This document shows, one piece after another, positions 36,382 through 46,713 of a stretch of DNA of 64,000 nt. Position 1 is the first letter of the stretch, and the number at the start of each line of letters is the position of its first letter. The position numbers and the translations under genes were made by a program. Below the pieces are notes generated by a model. The model saw only the letters and a list, made by a program, of their open reading frames with translations. It was not told where the DNA came from and made no database searches. The stretch comes from AP-15 sp963787425 (lineage in GTDB: Bacteria > Pseudomonadota > Alphaproteobacteria > ATCC43930 > CGMCC-115725), in the NCBI GenBank assembly GCA_963787425.1, contig CAWBCV010000001.1, positions 1,488,001 through 1,552,000 of the forward strand, written 5' to 3'.

Positions 36382-38520
36382 ATGATGGATCGGCTGACGA
36401 TCCGGACCCGGCTGATGCTGCTGACCTGCGCCGGGCTCGTTGTCCTGATCGCGACGAATGCTTACCTGACCAAAAAGCTCGCCGAGAATTCGGCGGGGAT
36501 GGTCACCGCAGCCGAGCTTCTCAAAAGCATCGAAGAAGCGAACAGCGCGCAAATCGCCTTCGGCGAGTTGCGCTATTGGATGACCGATTTGGCGGTCAGT
36601 CAGCTGACGATGGCGGAACGCAACGCCGCCGCGGCCCGCGCCCGAATGGAACGCCATCTCGACGAGCTGCAGCCATGGAACCCGCAGCGGATCGCGACCG
36701 TCCGCAGTGAAACCGCGCAGTACGAGGATTTGGCCGGCAAAGCCGTCGAGGAATACACCGAGGAGCGTCGGGTGATCGGCAACTCGCTGCTGGCCCAAGC
36801 GCGGCAACACAGCCTCGTCGCCGAGCAACTGATCGCCTCGATAGTCCAAGAACTGACGGGCGCCGCGATTGCCGCCCGGCAGCAAGTGGTCGCCGAAGCT
36901 GAACGTGCGACACGCCTCTCTCAATTCATTGTGGCGGCCGCCGTCGTTATCGGATCTCTGCTGACCGTCCTGGTATTGCGCTCGATCGTGGTTCCGTTGC
37001 GCCGTCTATCGGAGGCGATGGCGGGCCTTAACGCAGGTGATGTCGATGTCCCGATACCCGAGGCCAGCCGGGACGAGATCGGCGCGGTCGCGCAGACCCT
37101 GGCGCTCTTCCGTGACACGTTGAAGGAACTGCGAGAGACATTGGCGCAACTCGAGGCATTGCGAGCCGTCGGACGGGCCGTCGGTTCAACTCTCGACCTC
37201 GAACGCGTATTGTCGACCGTAGTGGCGCGGGCGGTCGAGTTCGCCCATGCCCAAGCCGGCATGATCTATGAGTTCGACGACGCGGCGCGGGAATTCCGGT
37301 TCCGCAGCAGCCACGGCGCAGAACCGGAGCTCACCGAAGAGCTGAGGGCGGCGCCGATCCGTCACGGCGAAGGAGCCGTCAGCGCCGCGGCGATCACCGG
37401 CTCGCCGGCGCAGGTCCGTGACCTCCTTACCGAGCGGCAAATCACCTTGCCAAAATTTGTCGAGGCCCTCGCCCGCCGGGGCTACCGTTCGCTGATTGCC
37501 GCGCCGCTGCTGCACGAGGAGGATATCCTTGGTGGTCTCGTCATCGCTCGCCGCGAGGCGGGCGAATTCTCCAAGCAGGTCGTTAGCCTGATCGAAGCGT
37601 TCGCCACTCAATCGGCGCTCGCCGTGCGCAATGCCAAGCTGTTCGATGAACAGCGCCGGCGCGAGCGCGACTTGCGGGTGGCCCATGAGCAATTAAAGCA
37701 AGCGCAGGCCAATCTTATCCATGCCGAGAAGATGGCGTCTTTGGGTCAGCTCACCGCCGGCATCGCCCACGAGATCAAGAACCCGCTCAACTTCGTGAAC
37801 AACTTCGCCGAACTTTCTCGCGAGCTGCTGCAGGAGCTGCGCGACACGATCGCTTCTCCCGGCACCGAGCAGGACGAGCTGATCGCGACCCTGACCGCCA
37901 ATTTGGCAAAGATTGTCGAGCACGGGCGGCGCGCCGACGGCATTGTGACCAGCATGCTGCTGCATTCGCGCGGCGGCACCGGCGAGCGCCGTGCAACCGA
38001 TCTCAACGCGCTCGTCGAGGAGGCGCTGAACCTGGCGTTTCACGGCGCCCGCGCGCGCGACAAAAGCTTCAACATTACATTGGAGCGCGATCTCGATACC
38101 GAGCTTCCTCCGATCGAGCTCGTCCCGCAGGACATTACTCGCGTGCTCCTCAACCTGTTCGGCAACGGCTTTTACGCTGCCGGGAAGCGCCGGCAAGAGG
38201 GGGCCGATCCAGCATTTCAACCGTCATTGCGGGTGTCGACGCGCGATCTCGGCGACCAAGTCGAGATCAGGGTGCGGGACAACGGCGTCGGAATGCCGCC
38301 CGAGGTGCAGTCGAGGCTGTTCACGCCGTTCTTCACGACCAAGCCGACCGGCGAAGGCACCGGGCTCGGCCTGTCGATCAGCTATGACATCGTCGTGCAG
38401 CAGCATGGCGGCACGATCACCGTCGACAGCCGCCCGGACGAATTCACCGAATTCACGGTGCGGCTGCCGCGCGGCCTGCAGGCCGCAGAGCCAGCTACGG
38501 CGACGGGAGCGTCGGCGTGA
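36382..38520 (+). CDS. Transmembrane sensor histidine kinase (HAMP-GAF-HisKA-HATPase)
   Basis: The 712-residue kinase begins with a membrane helix (LMLLTCAGLVVLIATNAYL), a helical periplasmic sensor of about 150 residues, a second membrane helix (FIVAAAVVIGSLLTVLVL), a HAMP domain (residues about 210-260), a GAF domain (about 270-425), a coiled coil, HisKA with GIAHEIKNPLNFVNNF and HATPase_c (NLFGNGFYAAGKR, DNGVGMP, GTGLGLSISYD). It should autophosphorylate and pass the signal to an unlinked regulator, as none is adjacent. The upstream heme protein is a likely partner. Its stop overlaps the GTG start of the NUDIX gene (38517-38520). Confidence 0.94.
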   Translation: MMDRLTIRTRLMLLTCAGLVVLIATNAYLTKKLAENSAGMVTAAELLKSIEEANSAQIAFGELRYWMTDLAVSQLTMAERNAAAARARMERHLDELQPWNPQRIATVRSETAQYEDLAGKAVEEYTEERRVIGNSLLAQARQHSLVAEQLIASIVQELTGAAIAARQQVVAEAERATRLSQFIVAAAVVIGSLLTVLVLRSIVVPLRRLSEAMAGLNAGDVDVPIPEASRDEIGAVAQTLALFRDTLKELRETLAQLEALRAVGRAVGSTLDLERVLSTVVARAVEFAHAQAGMIYEFDDAAREFRFRSSHGAEPELTEELRAAPIRHGEGAVSAAAITGSPAQVRDLLTERQITLPKFVEALARRGYRSLIAAPLLHEEDILGGLVIARREAGEFSKQVVSLIEAFATQSALAVRNAKLFDEQRRRERDLRVAHEQLKQAQANLIHAEKMASLGQLTAGIAHEIKNPLNFVNNFAELSRELLQELRDTIASPGTEQDELIATLTANLAKIVEHGRRADGIVTSMLLHSRGGTGERRATDLNALVEEALNLAFHGARARDKSFNITLERDLDTELPPIELVPQDITRVLLNLFGNGFYAAGKRRQEGADPAFQPSLRVSTRDLGDQVEIRVRDNGVGMPPEVQSRLFTPFFTTKPTGEGTGLGLSISYDIVVQQHGGTITVDSRPDEFTEFTVRLPRGLQAAEPATATGASA

Positions 38521-39143
38521 GCAACACGCCGCCGACGCATCCGGATGTGGATATCGTCGAGGCGACGAAGGCATTCGAGCGATTTCTGCGGGTGGACGTG
38601 TTCCGTTTCCGCCATCGCTTGTTCTCCGGCGAGTGGAGCGCCCTGCGCAGCTACGACGCGCTGCGGCGCGGACAAGCGGCGTCGATCGTGCTCTACGACC
38701 CCGACCGGGAGAGCGTCGTGCTGGTCGAGCAGTTCCGCCTGCCGGCCCTGCTCGCCGGCAGCTCGCCTTGGCAGCTCGAGACGGCCGCCGGTCTCGTCGA
38801 CAGCGGCGAGACGCCCCCGGTCGTCGCGATCCGCGAAACGCAGGAAGAAACCGGGCTCGCGCTGATCGGCGAGCCGATCCCGATCCAGCGCTATCTGCCC
38901 TCGTCCGGCGGCTCCGACGAAAGCGTTTTCTTGTTCTGCGGCCGGGTCGATGCAACGGCCGCCGGCGGCGTGCACGGCCTGGCGGAAGAGCACGAAGACA
39001 TCCGCGTCGTCGTCAAGACCCTCGCCGAAATCGAAGCTCTGCTCGACCAAGGCGCGATCGAGAGCGGCCACACCTTGATCGGCCTTTATTGGTTGCTGCG
39101 AAACCACGGCCACCTCCGCCAGCTCTGGGCGGCGCATGACTAG
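38517..39143 (+). CDS. NUDIX hydrolase (ADP-ribose pyrophosphatase-like)
   Basis: 208 residues with a complete Nudix box: GLVDSGETPPVVAIRETQEE then TGL fits G-x5-E-x7-RExxEExG. The upstream VLVEQFRLPALL and the LETAAGLVD entry are typical of ADP-ribose/sugar-nucleotide pyrophosphatases. The GTG start overlaps the kinase stop (GTGA), giving translational coupling to a sensor kinase, which hints at a shared stress or nucleotide-sugar context (inference). Confidence 0.9.
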   Translation: MSNTPPTHPDVDIVEATKAFERFLRVDVFRFRHRLFSGEWSALRSYDALRRGQAASIVLYDPDRESVVLVEQFRLPALLAGSSPWQLETAAGLVDSGETPPVVAIRETQEETGLALIGEPIPIQRYLPSSGGSDESVFLFCGRVDATAAGGVHGLAEEHEDIRVVVKTLAEIEALLDQGAIESGHTLIGLYWLLRNHGHLRQLWAAHD

Positions 39144-39180
39144 TCGGAGCTTCCCTCTTTCCGCACCATCAAGGTATTGG

Positions 39181-40514
39181 TGTCGGAGCCTAATTTGTTT
39201 TGATGGCAACTTGACGTAGCCATGTAATAGGATGGATTTTGATTGCATGAGGCTGGAGTCATCGCTATGGTGCTCCCATGTACATCGAAGCGGTTCCCAA
39301 CCGCGGCTCACCCCCGGCCATCCTGTTGCGCGAGAGCTACCGCGAGGCGGGCAAGGTCAAGAAGCGCACCCTGTTGAACCTTTCCGACTGGCCGCACGAG
39401 CGGATCGCCGGCTTCAAGGCACTGCTCAAAGGCGGCACCGTCATTCCCAAGGACCAGGATGCCATTACCATCCTGCGCTCGTTGCCGCATGGTCATGTCG
39501 ACGCGGCCCTCAGCACCGCGCGCAAGATCGGCCTCGATCGGCTGCTCGGCCAAAAGCCTGCCCCGGCGCAGGCCGGGGGCAACCGCTGCCGCGACCTCAT
39601 CCTGGCCCTGGTGGTCAGCCGCATCCTCGATCCCGGGTCCAAGCTTGCCGCCGCCCGGGCGCTGTCGCCGGACACCGCGACTTCCAGCCTTGGCGAGCAG
39701 CTCGGTCTCGGGGTGGTCGACGAGAACGGAGCGCGACCTCGCCCGCATTGCCACCGCCGTGGCCCGCAAGCGCCAGCCGCTGCGCGGCAAAGCTGAAATC
39801 GGCCTCGCGATCGGCGCCGTGCTCGACAAGCACAAGATGGCCAAGCACTTCACCCTCGACATTACCGACACCCGCTTCAGCTTCGCCCGCAGGACCGACG
39901 AAATCACGGTAGAGGCGGCGCTCGACGGCCTCTACGTCGTGCGCACCAGCCTGCCCGCCGCCGCTCTCGACGACACCGCCACGGTGCGTAGCTACAAATC
40001 CCTGAGCCTGGTGGAGCGCGCCTTCCGCTGCATCAAGACCGTCGATCTCCAGATCAGGCCGGTCTATCACTGGCTGGCCGATCGCGTGCGGGCCCACGTG
40101 TTTGTCTGCATGCTCGCCTACTACCTGGAATGGCATATGCGCCAGCGCCTGGCGCCGATGCTCTACGACGACACCGACAAGGAGGCGGCCGAAGCGCAAC
40201 GCTCCAGCGTCGTCGCCAAAGCCGAGCGCTCCCCCGCCGCGGTCACCAAACAAACCACCGGCCGAACCGAGGACGGCCTTCCAGTCCACAGCTTCCGAAC
40301 CCTTCTCGACGATCTCGCGACCCTCACCCGAAACACCCTGGTGACCGCCATCGCCCCCGAGCAACCCTTCACCTTGATCGCCCGGCCAACCCCCATTCAA
40401 CAAAAGGCCCGTGACCTCCTCTGCCTCTCCCGTACCCAGTAGGCACCCTCAATAGCGGATAATTCTTACGCTAAATCAGAGACTTGCGTGTTCACAAAGA
40501 CGGAAGCTCCGACT
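39181..40514 (+). mobile_element. IS1634-family element remnant (candidate ends)
   Basis: The transposase remnant at 39278-40442 is bracketed by GTCGGAGC at 39182-39189 and its inverted copy GCTCCGAC at 40506-40513, which may be parts of the terminal inverted repeats. The ends are tentative. Confidence 0.4.
39278..40442 (+). pseudogene. IS1634-type transposase with the central part deleted
   Basis: The N-terminal part (MYIEAVPNRGSPPAILLRES, LVVSRILDPGSKLAAARAL) stops being coherent at GVVDEN (about 39730); the C-terminal part resumes in a second frame at TERDLARIATAVARKRQPLR and runs through YVVRTSLPAAALDDTATV, SYKSLSLVERAFRCIKTV and LADRVRAHVFVCMLAYYLEW. Family members have about 550 residues; only about 388 codons remain, so some 170-200 residues containing the first two catalytic acidic residues are missing. 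Even without the frameshift the enzyme would be inactive. Confidence 0.85.
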
Positions 40515-40667
40515 AGAGCAGCTAGCTGAGCCGGCGTGCGTTGGCAGTGTAACTCTCCCGCAGTTTGACCGGACTTAAACAGCGCTTTGGAGAAAGTCTA
40601 GTAGATTTAATGGCTTACGGGCGAACGCAGTGGTCTTAGCCCCACGGCGGCAGTTGTCGGGGCTGGG

Positions 40668-42357
40668 TTAGGCGTCCGGCTGCGGAATAGTAAGGGGGAG
40701 TTCCTGAAGGTAGGGCGGCAAGGCGACGCCAACCGCCTGAAAGAGCTTACCAGCGAGGCCGGTGGTCGGGGTGCGCAGCAGGAAGCGCTTGCCATCCTGC
40801 TCGAGCTCGATTTCCTGCAGCCGGTCGAGATCGCGCAGGATGTCGTCCCATTCGGCTGCGATGTTGTGCCGGTGGAGGCGATCCTCGAGTTCCTTGACGA
40901 GCAGCAGGGCAAGGAAGGAGCAGAACACGTGGCCGCGAATGGCCATGTCGCTGCTGTGGTAGATTGGGCGAGTGGCAAGCACGGCCTTGGCCTGGCGGAA
41001 CAACTGCTCGACCCGCAGTAGGTCGCGATAGCGCAGCATGACCTGAAGCGGGGTGAGCTTGGTGTTGGTGCGCAACACATAGAGCCCGTCAAAGCGCGCG
41101 TCTTCGGCGACCCGCGTCTCGTCGACGGCGAAGTGCTTGGCCGAGACGGTCTTGAGATAGCGGCGGAAACCGCTGTTGCCGACGAGCGCCTTGTCGCCCC
41201 CCGCCTTCGCGGGGGCAGGCTCTGGGCGAGCTTGGCGCGCAGCCCGTCGAGGATCGCACCGCGCTGCTCGGCATCGCGCCGCGCCTCGGCGAGATTGCGA
41301 CAGACGATATACCGTCGGTTGCCGATTTTGACCTGCTTGGCCTCGAGCTCGGTGAGCTCGCCCGAAACCCGCGGCACGACCAGCGGGACAAAGGGCGTCT
41401 GATCATCAATCACGGTGCTGCGCACTTCGGCACTGCTGCGCTCGCGCACGCCGAGGACGTATTCGAGCTTGCGTTCCTCCAGCGCGGCAATGCTCTGGGC
41501 GCTGATCATGCCGCGGTCGGCGACGACGCAGATGCGGCCGACGCTAAAACGAGCGCGCAACCGGTCGACGACCGGCAACAGGGTGGTGACATCGGCGGTG
41601 TTGCCGGGCCACAGCTCGCAGCACAGCGGCCTGCCGTCCTGATCCATGACCAGCCCGACGATCATCTGATGGAGATCCGGGCGGTAGTCTTTCGAATGGC
41701 CGCGACGACCAAGCTCCTCGCCGCCCCGTCCCTCGAAGGACAGGCTGGTGGTGTCGATGAAGACGACGCTGAGTTCGGCGAACAGGTCGCGCCGACGGGC
41801 AAACAGCCCCTCTTCCACGAGGTCCTTGCGGCAGCGCGGCGTCAGCTCGCTGGCTCCGGCTTGATCGGCGAGCGGCTCGCCGAGCCAAGCCATGGCGCGG
41901 TAGAGATGATGCAGCTGAAGGGCCTCAGCGCCCTCGATCCGGTAGTCGGCTCGCCACTTTTCCGCAGCGCGGTCCGAGCCCGACACAAACAGCCGGTGGA
42001 GCACCGTCAGGAATACCGCGCGCTCGGCAGCAAACTCGAACTGCCGGCCTGCGGCCAGCTCTTCTAACACTGCGCGGCAGCCGACCTCATGCCACAGCCG
42101 CTCGAACAGCAGCGCCGGTCCAATCCGCTGACACCTTGCATTGGGCGGGGCTTCGCCCTCGACCAGCGACAGCACCATCGAACGCTGCGCCAGCCGGACG
42201 ACGGAGCGCGCCAGCCGGTCGAGATCACCGCGCGCAACGACCACTTCCTTGCGCCCGAGATTGGCGATGATGCGCTGCTTGGTGCGACCCTCCTCGCGTC
42301 CGTTCTCGACCAGGTAGACGTAGGTTTGGGGCCAATGTGCTTGTCGCGAGCGAACAT
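40668..42357 (-). pseudogene. IS1634-family transposase, full-length with two frameshifts
   Basis: About 563 codons. The start MFARDKHIGPK (ATG 42357) shifts frame near 42333; the main frame gives VVVARGDLDRLARSVVRLAQ, VFIDTTSLSFEG, VGRICVVADRGMISAQSIAA and LTELEAKQVKIGNRRYIVCR. A second break near 41203 falls in a run of G/C, after which KALVGNSGFRRYLKTVSAKH, DGLYVLRTNTKLTP and LRVEQLFRQAKAVLATRPIY finish the protein at 40668. DDE-like residues (Asp in FIDTT, Asp in VADRG, Glu in RVEQLF) are all present, so the element could be active if the indels are sequence errors. A REP-like GC palindrome sits at the second break. Confidence 0.87.
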
Positions 42358-42637
42358 GCCCTTAGCATCTGAGGATCGTACCCACAGCCAAGCGATATAA
42401 CCTTATCCCCACTATAATTTAGCACCGCACTTTCGGCCCGGCTTTATCAACCTCCAGCATTTCTGCCATTCTCGATGGCGAAATCCCGTCCGGCTGTCCA
42501 AGTCGGGTTTGAGGCGATACGTGAGGAACTGCGTAGGGGATGTAGTTGGCCGCAAGAGCTAACTTTCGATGTAGTAAGAGCGTTAGCCGCACGAAGTGGT
42601 GCGGTGTGAATGGGAGAAGAAACAAGAGGGAATTTTT
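42358..42637. other. Intergenic region next to the IS1634 element
   Basis: About 280 bases of lower GC content. Short open frames here have no recognisable protein signal. It should contain the right end of the insertion sequence, but I could not define an inverted repeat with confidence. Confidence 0.4.
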
Positions 42638-43129
42638 TCACCGGTTTCGGGGTGGTTGAAATCGCGCGCGCTTCCGCACTGGCTTAGCCCTGTGAGAGTG
42701 GTAGAGATCAAAATATAAGACCCCCTTCGTCCCCCAATCCACAAGCTCCGGCTCCTGTGGTGTGAGGCCATGCCAGACACCGCCTGGTTTCAGTTCCCAC
42801 GGGAAAGGCTGGGCTGGGTTCGGATCGTTAAGCACCGCCGCTTTCGTCGGACAATTCCGCAGACGCGCCCATGACCACTCTGTCTCGAAATAATAAAGGG
42901 CGATAGTGGTGAGCGTCGTAGGCCGATCGCCGTAATTGGTAACTTCTGTTTGCACGAATCTTCGCTTGTCATCTGATGGCACCAAAACCATCCCCGTCCG
43001 CACCCTAAAACGCAGCTGTGGCCCGGCGCGACGAAAATTAAGAGTACTGAGAACCGCGCCGTATACCGCCACGAGACCGATGATCCCGGGAAACACTGTT
43101 CCCCACGGCACTCCTGACCATTTCGGCAT
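42638..43129 (-). CDS. Hypothetical membrane-anchored protein
   Basis: The 163-residue protein has one N-terminal membrane segment (VFPGIIGLVAVYGAVLSTLN) followed by a beta-rich soluble part (FVQTEVTNYGDRPTTLTTIA, WELKPGGVWHGLTPQEPELV). Small membrane-tethered proteins of this layout are common next to mobile elements. I do not recognise a family. Codon use is less GC-rich than the neighbours, consistent with transfer. Confidence 0.7.
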   Translation of the reverse strand: MPKWSGVPWGTVFPGIIGLVAVYGAVLSTLNFRRAGPQLRFRVRTGMVLVPSDDKRRFVQTEVTNYGDRPTTLTTIALYYFETEWSWARLRNCPTKAAVLNDPNPAQPFPWELKPGGVWHGLTPQEPELVDWGTKGVLYFDLYHSHRAKPVRKRARFQPPRNR

Positions 43130-43242
43130 TGGCGAGAACCCGCGCCGCGCTTGCCGGCCAGTTTACCAAAGCTGCCGATTTTTCAGAAGGCAGCAAAGCG
43201 CCTCGGTACGGGCTTGCGCCTGTCCTGTGGCGCGCCGCCCGT

Positions 43243-45419
43243 TCACGCCGCGAGGCGGTGCTTTTGGATCAGCGACAAGATTTCGGCCGCAGCTTGGGGG
43301 ATGTTGGTGCCGGGGCCGTAGATCGCGCTGACCCCGGCTTTTTTGAGGAAAACGTAGTCCTTGGGCGGGATGACGCCGCCGCAGACGACGAGGATGTCGG
43401 CCGCGCCCTCTCGCTTCAGCGCTTCGACCAGGGCGGGGACCAGGGTCTTGTGGCCGGCGGCGTGGGTCGACACGCCGATGATGTGGACGTCGTTCTCGAT
43501 GGCCTGGCGGGCGGCCTCCTCGGGGGTCTGGAACAGGGGGCCGATATCGACGTCGAAACCGATATCGGCAAAGGCGGTGGCGATGATCTTGGCGCCGCGG
43601 TCGTGGCCGTCCTGGCCCAATTTGGCAACCAGCATGCGCGGCCGCCGCCCCTCCTCGCGCGCAAAGCCCTCGATCTCGCGCTGGACACGGCGGAAACCTT
43701 CGTCATCCTGGTATTGCCCGCCATAAACCCCGCTCACCGCGCGGATCTGAGCGCGATGGCGGGTAAACACTTTTTCGAGTGCGTCGGAGATCTCGCCGAC
43801 CGTCGCCCGCGCCCGGGTCGCCTCGATCGCCAATGCCAAGAGGTTGCCCTGGCCGCTCTGCGCCGCCTTCGTCAGCGCAGCGAGCGCGGCATCGACCCGG
43901 ACCTTGTCGCGCAGGCGGCGGACGCGCCCGAGCCGCTCGACCTGGCGGTCGCGCACTGCGGTGTTGTCGACGTCGAGCAGCTCGACCGAGGCCGCCTCGG
44001 CCGAGCGGTATTTGTTGACCCCGACGATCGTCTCCTCCCCGCGATCGATGCGGGCTTGCCGCCGCGCCGCGGATTCCTCGATGCGCAATTTGGGCAGGCC
44101 GGCCTCGACCGCTTTTGTCATTCCGCCCATCGCCTCGACCTCGTCGATCAGCGACATAGCCGCCGCGGCGATCGAATGAGTCAGGCTCTCGACGTAAAAG
44201 CTGCCGCCGAGCGGATCGACGACATGCGGGATGCCGCTTTCCTCGGCAAGTATTAGCTGGGTGTTGCGGGCGACGCGAGCCGAGGCTGGGGTCGGCAATG
44301 CGAGCGCCTCGTCGAACGAGTTCGTGTGCAATGACTGGGTGCCGCCGAGCACCGCGGCCAATGCCTCCAAGGTCGTGCGGATTATGTTGTTGTGCGGGTC
44401 CTGCTCGGTGAGGCTCACCCCCGAGGTCTGGCAATGCGTGCGCAAGGCGAGACTTCGCCGGGTTCTTCGGTGCAAACTGACGCATCAGCTGCGCCCACAA
44501 TACCCGCGCCGCGCGCAACTTCGCGATCTCCATGAAGAAATTCATGCCGATCCCGAAGAAGAACGACAACCGCGGTGCGAAATCGTCGATCGCTAGGGCG
44601 CGCGACAAGGCCGTACGCACATATTCGAGGCCATCGGCGAGAGTAAAAGCGAGCTCCTGCACAGAAGTCGCGCCGGCTTCCTCCATGTGATAGCCGGAGA
44701 TCGAGATAGAGTTGAACTTCGGCATGTGCCGGGCGGTGTATTCGATGATGTCGGCGACAATGCGCATCGACGGCCCGGGCGGGTAAATATAAGTATTGCG
44801 GACCATAAACTCTTTGAGGATATCGTTCTGGATCGTGCCGGTGAGCTTGTCCTGCGGCACGCCCTGTTCCTCGGCGGCGACGATGTAGCCGGCCAGCACC
44901 GGCAACACCGCGCCGTTCATCGTCATCGACACGCTCATCCGGTCGAGCGGAATGCCGTCGAACAGGATCTTCATGTCCTCGACCGAGTCGATTGCGACGC
45001 CCGCCTTCCCGACATCACCGACAACGCGCGGGTGGTCGCTGTCGTAGCCGCGGTGGGTGGCGAGATCGAACGCGATCGACAGCCCCATCTGACCGGCCGC
45101 GAGATTATCGCGATAGAAGCGGTTCGAACTCTTCGGCGGTCGAAAAGCCGGAATATTGCCGGATCGTCCACGGCCGGTTGGCGTACATCGTCGCCCGCGG
45201 TCCGCGCAGATAAGGCGGACACCCCGGCATCATGTCGTCCAGCCGGACACCTGCGTGCTCGATCCCCTCCAGGTCCGCGGCGGTATAGAGCGGCTTGACT
45301 AAGATGCCCTCCGGTGTTGCCCAATCGAGGGTCTCGACCGCCTTGCCCCGGAGTTCGGTGCGCGCCAGCTGCGCCCATTCATCGAGGGTCTTTGCCGGAA
45401 ATAGGCCGTCCTCTGCCAT
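43243..45419 (-). pseudogene. scpA: Methylmalonyl-CoA mutase, two frameshifts
   Basis: Adenosylcobalamin-dependent mutase interconverting methylmalonyl-CoA and succinyl-CoA; about 725 codons, normal for a single-chain mutase. Substrate-channel region TMYANRPWTIRQYSGFSTAE (Tyr typical of methylmalonyl mutases), then GLSIAFDLATHRGYDSDHPR, SISGYHMEEAGATSVQE and the B12-binding DGHDRGAKIIATAF with the lower-ligand His. Breaks lie near 45120 (extra C before CGCTTC) and near 44460 (extra G); both sides align well, so indel errors are likely. The partner epimerase and carboxylase are not in the window. Confidence 0.92.
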
Positions 45420-45538
45420 TGTCTTCTCCCGCGGCGGATGAAAACTATATGGGCGCCAGCGCTTTCTCGTCCATCAACGGGCTCGACCCGATTTCCACCT
45501 GACCTCACGATGCGGTGGAGGCTTTGAAACTGTTAAAG

Positions 45539-45952
45539 TCAAGGTTTTGAGAAACCATCGTTTTCCTGAAACGGCCATTTTTGTTCGATCTTCATCCGCA
45601 TGAGCGCTTGGTCCATGACCCAGTCCAATGCGAAATTAAATAAGGAATACTTCAACCACTCGGGCGGTGGAACAAGCGGCCTTTGGCGCTCGAGGGTTTC
45701 CGGATCAAGGTCGCCCATGATCGCCTCTGCCCAATACGAATCCAATCGCGTGTCCTCCGGATGCACTTTGTCGAGAAAAAGTTTCGCATCGGCCAACTCA
45801 AACACCGCGTCGGTTATTTCATCGCTAGCTTGGATCGCCTGCCAAATAAGGCCACCCAACTCGGAGAGCTGGTTTTCCAGGTCTTGCCTATTGGCAATCT
45901 GCCCTCGTGCTCCGCTAAAGTTGAATTTCCGCTCTACTATATTGTCTGCCAT
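45539..45952 (-). CDS. Hypothetical protein
   Basis: A 137-residue, mostly helical, acidic protein (ENQLSELGGLIWQAIQASDE, AVFELADAKLFLDKVHPEDT, LDWVMDQALMRMKIEQKWPF). No signal peptide, membrane segment or known motif. AGGATGCTAA precedes the ATG. Its lower GC content suggests accessory DNA between the mutase and the hic genes. Confidence 0.65.
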   Translation of the reverse strand: MADNIVERKFNFSGARGQIANRQDLENQLSELGGLIWQAIQASDEITDAVFELADAKLFLDKVHPEDTRLDSYWAEAIMGDLDPETLERQRPLVPPPEWLKYSLFNFALDWVMDQALMRMKIEQKWPFQENDGFSKP

Positions 45953-46067
45953 TTAGCATCCTCCATTCGTTGCAGGCGTGGCGCGAATCGAGGTTACGGG
46001 TCGAATTGGTCAGGCCAATCTTACCGACTGCGTGTCTCGCGCTCACCGTCGGTAATCCAAGTCGATT

Positions 46068-46622
46068 TCAAGCTCGCATCTTCTGTCTACGAGCGGCTTG
46101 CTGCCTATCGTTTTTCTCTTTTTGCAAAATCACGACATTGGCGCCTCGCCGATCGACCTGACTTGCTTCCGGTACAGCGGCGTCGTGCTCTGTATCAGCT
46201 GCCTCTCTGACTACGAGTTCAATTCTCTTTCCAAGGGTTCGAAGCGCCTTGTCGACGCGATCGATCCGGCTCTTGTACAACGGATCATGAAGCCGGCGCG
46301 CAACCTTTTCGTCGACGCCGAGCCGGCGCGCGAGATCAACGTTCGAGACGCCGGCGGCGAGCATCGCGTCATGCAGCACCAGTTTCGCCGCGACGAGAGG
46401 AGGTACGTGAGCTATCCTTCGTCCGCGAGCGGGAGACGGATGCGGCAAGGGCTTAGCATCATCCGTATAGAAGGAAAAGGCCGTGACAAGCGCATCCTCC
46501 GCCATCGCAGCCGCCTCCTCCTCCGTCTCCCCTTGGGTAATCGCCTCGGGGACATCGGGGAACGTGACAGTGAAGCCGCCCTCAGTCTGCGCGGTCAGTT
46601 CGTAAGGATAGGCAAAGCGCAT
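46068..46622 (-). CDS. hicB: HicB family antitoxin
   Basis: A 184-residue antitoxin. The N-terminal partial RNase H-like fold reads MRFAYPYELTAQTEGGFTV, FPDVPEAITQGETEEEAAAM; the C-terminal part is an XRE-like DNA-binding helix set (AAGVSNVDLARRLGVDEKVA) followed by a basic tail. I take ATG 46622, preceded by AGAGGTAATCC; longer frames to 46658 would start inside the operator palindrome. It should neutralise HicA and repress the shared divergent promoter. Its toxin gene lies on the opposite strand, unlike the usual hicAB order. Confidence 0.9.
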   Translation of the reverse strand: MRFAYPYELTAQTEGGFTVTFPDVPEAITQGETEEEAAAMAEDALVTAFSFYTDDAKPLPHPSPARGRRIAHVPPLVAAKLVLHDAMLAAGVSNVDLARRLGVDEKVARRLHDPLYKSRIDRVDKALRTLGKRIELVVREAADTEHDAAVPEASQVDRRGANVVILQKEKNDRQQAARRQKMRA

Positions 46623-46649
46623 TGGATGGATTACCTCTGAGGCCAACAT

Positions 46650-46669
46650 ATCGGACATTTTTGTCCGAT
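46650..46669. promoter_or_regulatory. Perfect 8-bp-arm operator between hicB and hicA
   Basis: ATCGGACA, spacer TTTT, TGTCCGAT. It lies between the two divergent start codons, where HicB with its HTH would be expected to bind. Confidence 0.7.
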
Positions 46670-46713
46670 TTCAAGGTAAGCCGACGCCCGACTGTCTCCC
46701 CGGATCTGTGACT

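Noticed and set aside
42419..42625. Short minus-strand ORFs next to the IS element
   Set aside because: No ribosome site, no family signal, and overlapping alternatives in two frames.
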